Positions 62,076-64,000 of a stretch of DNA of 64,000 nt are shown here, in pieces. Below the pieces are notes generated by a model. The model did not search any database and had not been told where the DNA came from. It worked only from the letters and a program-made list of their open reading frames with translations. Position 1 is the stretch's first letter, and the number at the start of each line of letters is the position of its first letter. Position numbers and translations under genes: made by a program. Origin of the DNA: Dromaius novaehollandiae (lineage: Eukaryota; Chordata; Aves; Casuariiformes; Dromaiidae); the NCBI RefSeq assembly GCF_036370855.1, contig NC_088099.1:155466517-155530516 (forward strand). Reading direction: 5' to 3'.

Positions 62076-64000
62076 CTGCCAAAAAAAAAAAAAAAACACC
62101 ATGATTTGGATCAGTAAAAACATGCCTCGTTTATAAATAATCTTTTTCTTCATGAAGATAAAAATTCAGTGGACACCATTCACCCTACAGTTGAAGAAAT
62201 CAAAGAGTGAGCATTACAGATTTACTACAGCTTCATTCAGTTTGGCCAATAAAGCCTATTCAGACTTCTCCTCTGTTGATCTTTTTTTTCCAGCTAATGA
62301 CAGAGGAAATGCACGGTACCATTCTAAGGCTGGCATTGCCATAGACACTACACAGAGCACTTGCTGTTCCATCACTAGCAGTAGAAACAGCTATTTGCGC
62401 ACACACACTGTTGATGTCCTTATAAACACTTCCTTTGTCTTTCTTATCTAGTTCCAGGGACTGATACTATTTTTTTCCCCCCTTCTAAACAGGAAATAAT
62501 ACGATGATTAAAAGAAAAACCAGCCATTTTAAAAGAAAGGCCAGTACAAAGGTCACATGCTTTCAGTTAAATGCTTCTTGGATACAAAATGTCTAACTTT
62601 TAAATTAGGTGTAGGCTGGTATGACCAAGTTATGGTATGGCATCTCAGCAGATGTCTCGCCTAGAGAGGAATTTTAACCACAACTTTCGGAAAGAGCAGG
62701 ACACAATCCTCTCACACTCTCCTCAGCCTTAACAAGTTAGGGGTACAGAGATGGGATCTCCAGTTACATAATTTTTTGCCTCCCTTTATATATAAACAGA
62801 AGCTTGCCTAAACAAAGCATCTCAAACTTCTGTAAAAGTTTAACCTTTGGTTTGCCAGCTCAGACATAATTCCATGGTACCCTAGCACTGATGGCAATGC
62901 CAGTTTAAGCAACTTCCCTCCCTTCCCCAGTGCACTTTTTTTTCCCTTAAGACTGTTCAGTGCCATATGACCTCATTGCTCAAGTTTGTGAAGAAGACCC
63001 CACAAGCAGTGGTCTAACAGTAATCGCAGCTGCAGTAACGGGTTGGCAGTTCCACTCCTCTGGCTGCTCACTCCAGCAATGCATCAGCCTTAACAATAAA
63101 AATAACCCAACAAGAAAAGCATTTTTTCTGATTTTCCCACTGAAATGCAGTTTCCCATCTGCATTCCCACCACAGCTACATAGACAGCAATGTCAGTGCA
63201 ACTGGGAGCCAGCACAGGGGCAAGATCTTGCAGCTCCCAGAAAGTGGAAGTGCTTAAGCCAGACTCACTACTGAAAGGATGCATACAGATTTACTGCCTG
63301 GAGGATAGAAAAATAATAAATAAATAAATTTTTAAAAAGCAGTAGAGAGGGCTTGTGCAGCCAGCACTGCCACCAAAGCCAGCGTAGCATAAAACAGCCA
63401 CCTCGTATTCCCCCAGTTGTGAAAACTTCTATATAATGAATGGTCTTGACTCTCTGCATTGCAATCTGCGCACCTGTAGTACTTCATAATTCCTTAGGAG
63501 TGATATTAGTTCCAGCATTTACTCTTAGGGAATCTAAGGGAATTTGCTCACTGCTGATAAAAACACCACAAGACAAAACGAGCTGCTTATGGTTGGTTGC
63601 TCTCCAGTGATTAGCATCTCAGCTGATTTGCTTAGATTAGCATTAGCATAAAAAGCATTTTCATAAATAGTGATTTCAGGGTGGGAATTCCCCAATAATT
63701 TTACACTCTATAATCACTTATGTGCCTTTGCTCAAATTTCCAGCAAACATCACCACTTGTTCCTACTCAGAGGATTTTGGTTAAAAACACTTTTTTGGGT
63801 TAAAAAGAAAAAGCCTCCCATATGCTTTGATGTTTATCCAAACCTCCCTGGCCTAAAATCTGCATTGGAAATCTCACAAGAAGCAGCTCTTGAGATTCTT
63901 CCAAGGTTTCCCAGGTCCTGCCAAGCCAAAAATGCCACCAGAATAGTCTGATGGTTTTCCTACCTCTTGGCAAAGTTAGAGAAAAAAAGGGACGTGCAGA
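62076..64000 (-). other. ENPP2: ENPP2 intron, continues past the window
   Basis: No further ENPP2 exon was recognised on the - strand here. The expected preceding residues (ending YPAFK in mammals) were not seen. A (TAAA)n-like tract is at 63308-63331 and short unrecognised open frames occur. A donor-like site near 63960 at the right edge has the wrong phase and an unrelated peptide. Confidence 0.75.
62081..62096 (+). repeat. Poly-A run beside the ENPP2 splice acceptor
   Basis: An uninterrupted A run on the + strand, serving on the - strand as the polypyrimidine tract of the exon at 61943-62075. Confidence 0.9.

Noticed and set aside
63960-64000. Possible further ENPP2 exon ending at a donor-like GTAGG on the - strand
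   Set aside because: The peptide does not resemble the expected segment before the exon at 62075, and the donor phase does not fit.
1-64000. Search for CRISPR arrays, bacterial operons, viral genes or tRNA/rRNA genes
   Set aside because: None found. The only regular tandem array is the CCN3 upstream minisatellite, which has no unique spacers. tRNA-like stretches are degraded SINE heads.

Overview
The window is vertebrate nuclear DNA, most likely from a bird. The coding exons are short and separated by introns. The CCN3 protein read from them is, as I remember the family, much closer to chicken CCN3 than to the human protein. Spacing between genes is compact, and the only LINE remnants recognised are old CR1 fragments. 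No prokaryotic, plastid or viral gene is visible. The species cannot be fixed from the sequence alone; the lack of young CR1 copies with intact 3' ends is notable but not diagnostic.

Layout: 1-12190 is intergenic DNA upstream of CCN3 with no supported gene. 12190-13800 is a CpG island that holds a 13-unit G-rich minisatellite, a second G-quadruplex motif, a TATA box and the first three coding exons of CCN3 (NOV, nephroblastoma overexpressed). The five CCN3 coding exons run from 12897 to 17602 on the + strand and encode a complete 351-residue secreted matricellular protein (IGFBP, VWC, TSP1 and CT modules) with the canonical 38 cysteines in its mature modules. A poly(A) signal lies at 18475-18480. 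18500-55510 is about 37 kb of intergenic DNA with microsatellites, degraded SINE-like pieces, two CR1 fragments and one hAT-type MITE with intact 8-bp target duplications. 55510-64000 is the 3' end of ENPP2 (autotaxin) on the - strand: the last three coding exons, the 3' UTR and a poly(A) signal, with a long CR1 fragment in the last intron.

CCN3 and ENPP2 are convergent (tail to tail), which matches the known amniote order MAL2-CCN3-ENPP2-TAF2; MAL2 itself was not found in the left flank. The two genes do not form a pathway. CCN3 is a secreted modulator of adhesion and growth-factor signalling, and ENPP2 is a secreted lysophospholipase D that makes lysophosphatidic acid. The window shows no undescribed biological system. 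The observations most worth a second look are the G-rich minisatellite directly upstream of the CCN3 TATA box, the apparent GC-AG first intron of CCN3, and the complete MITE insertion.
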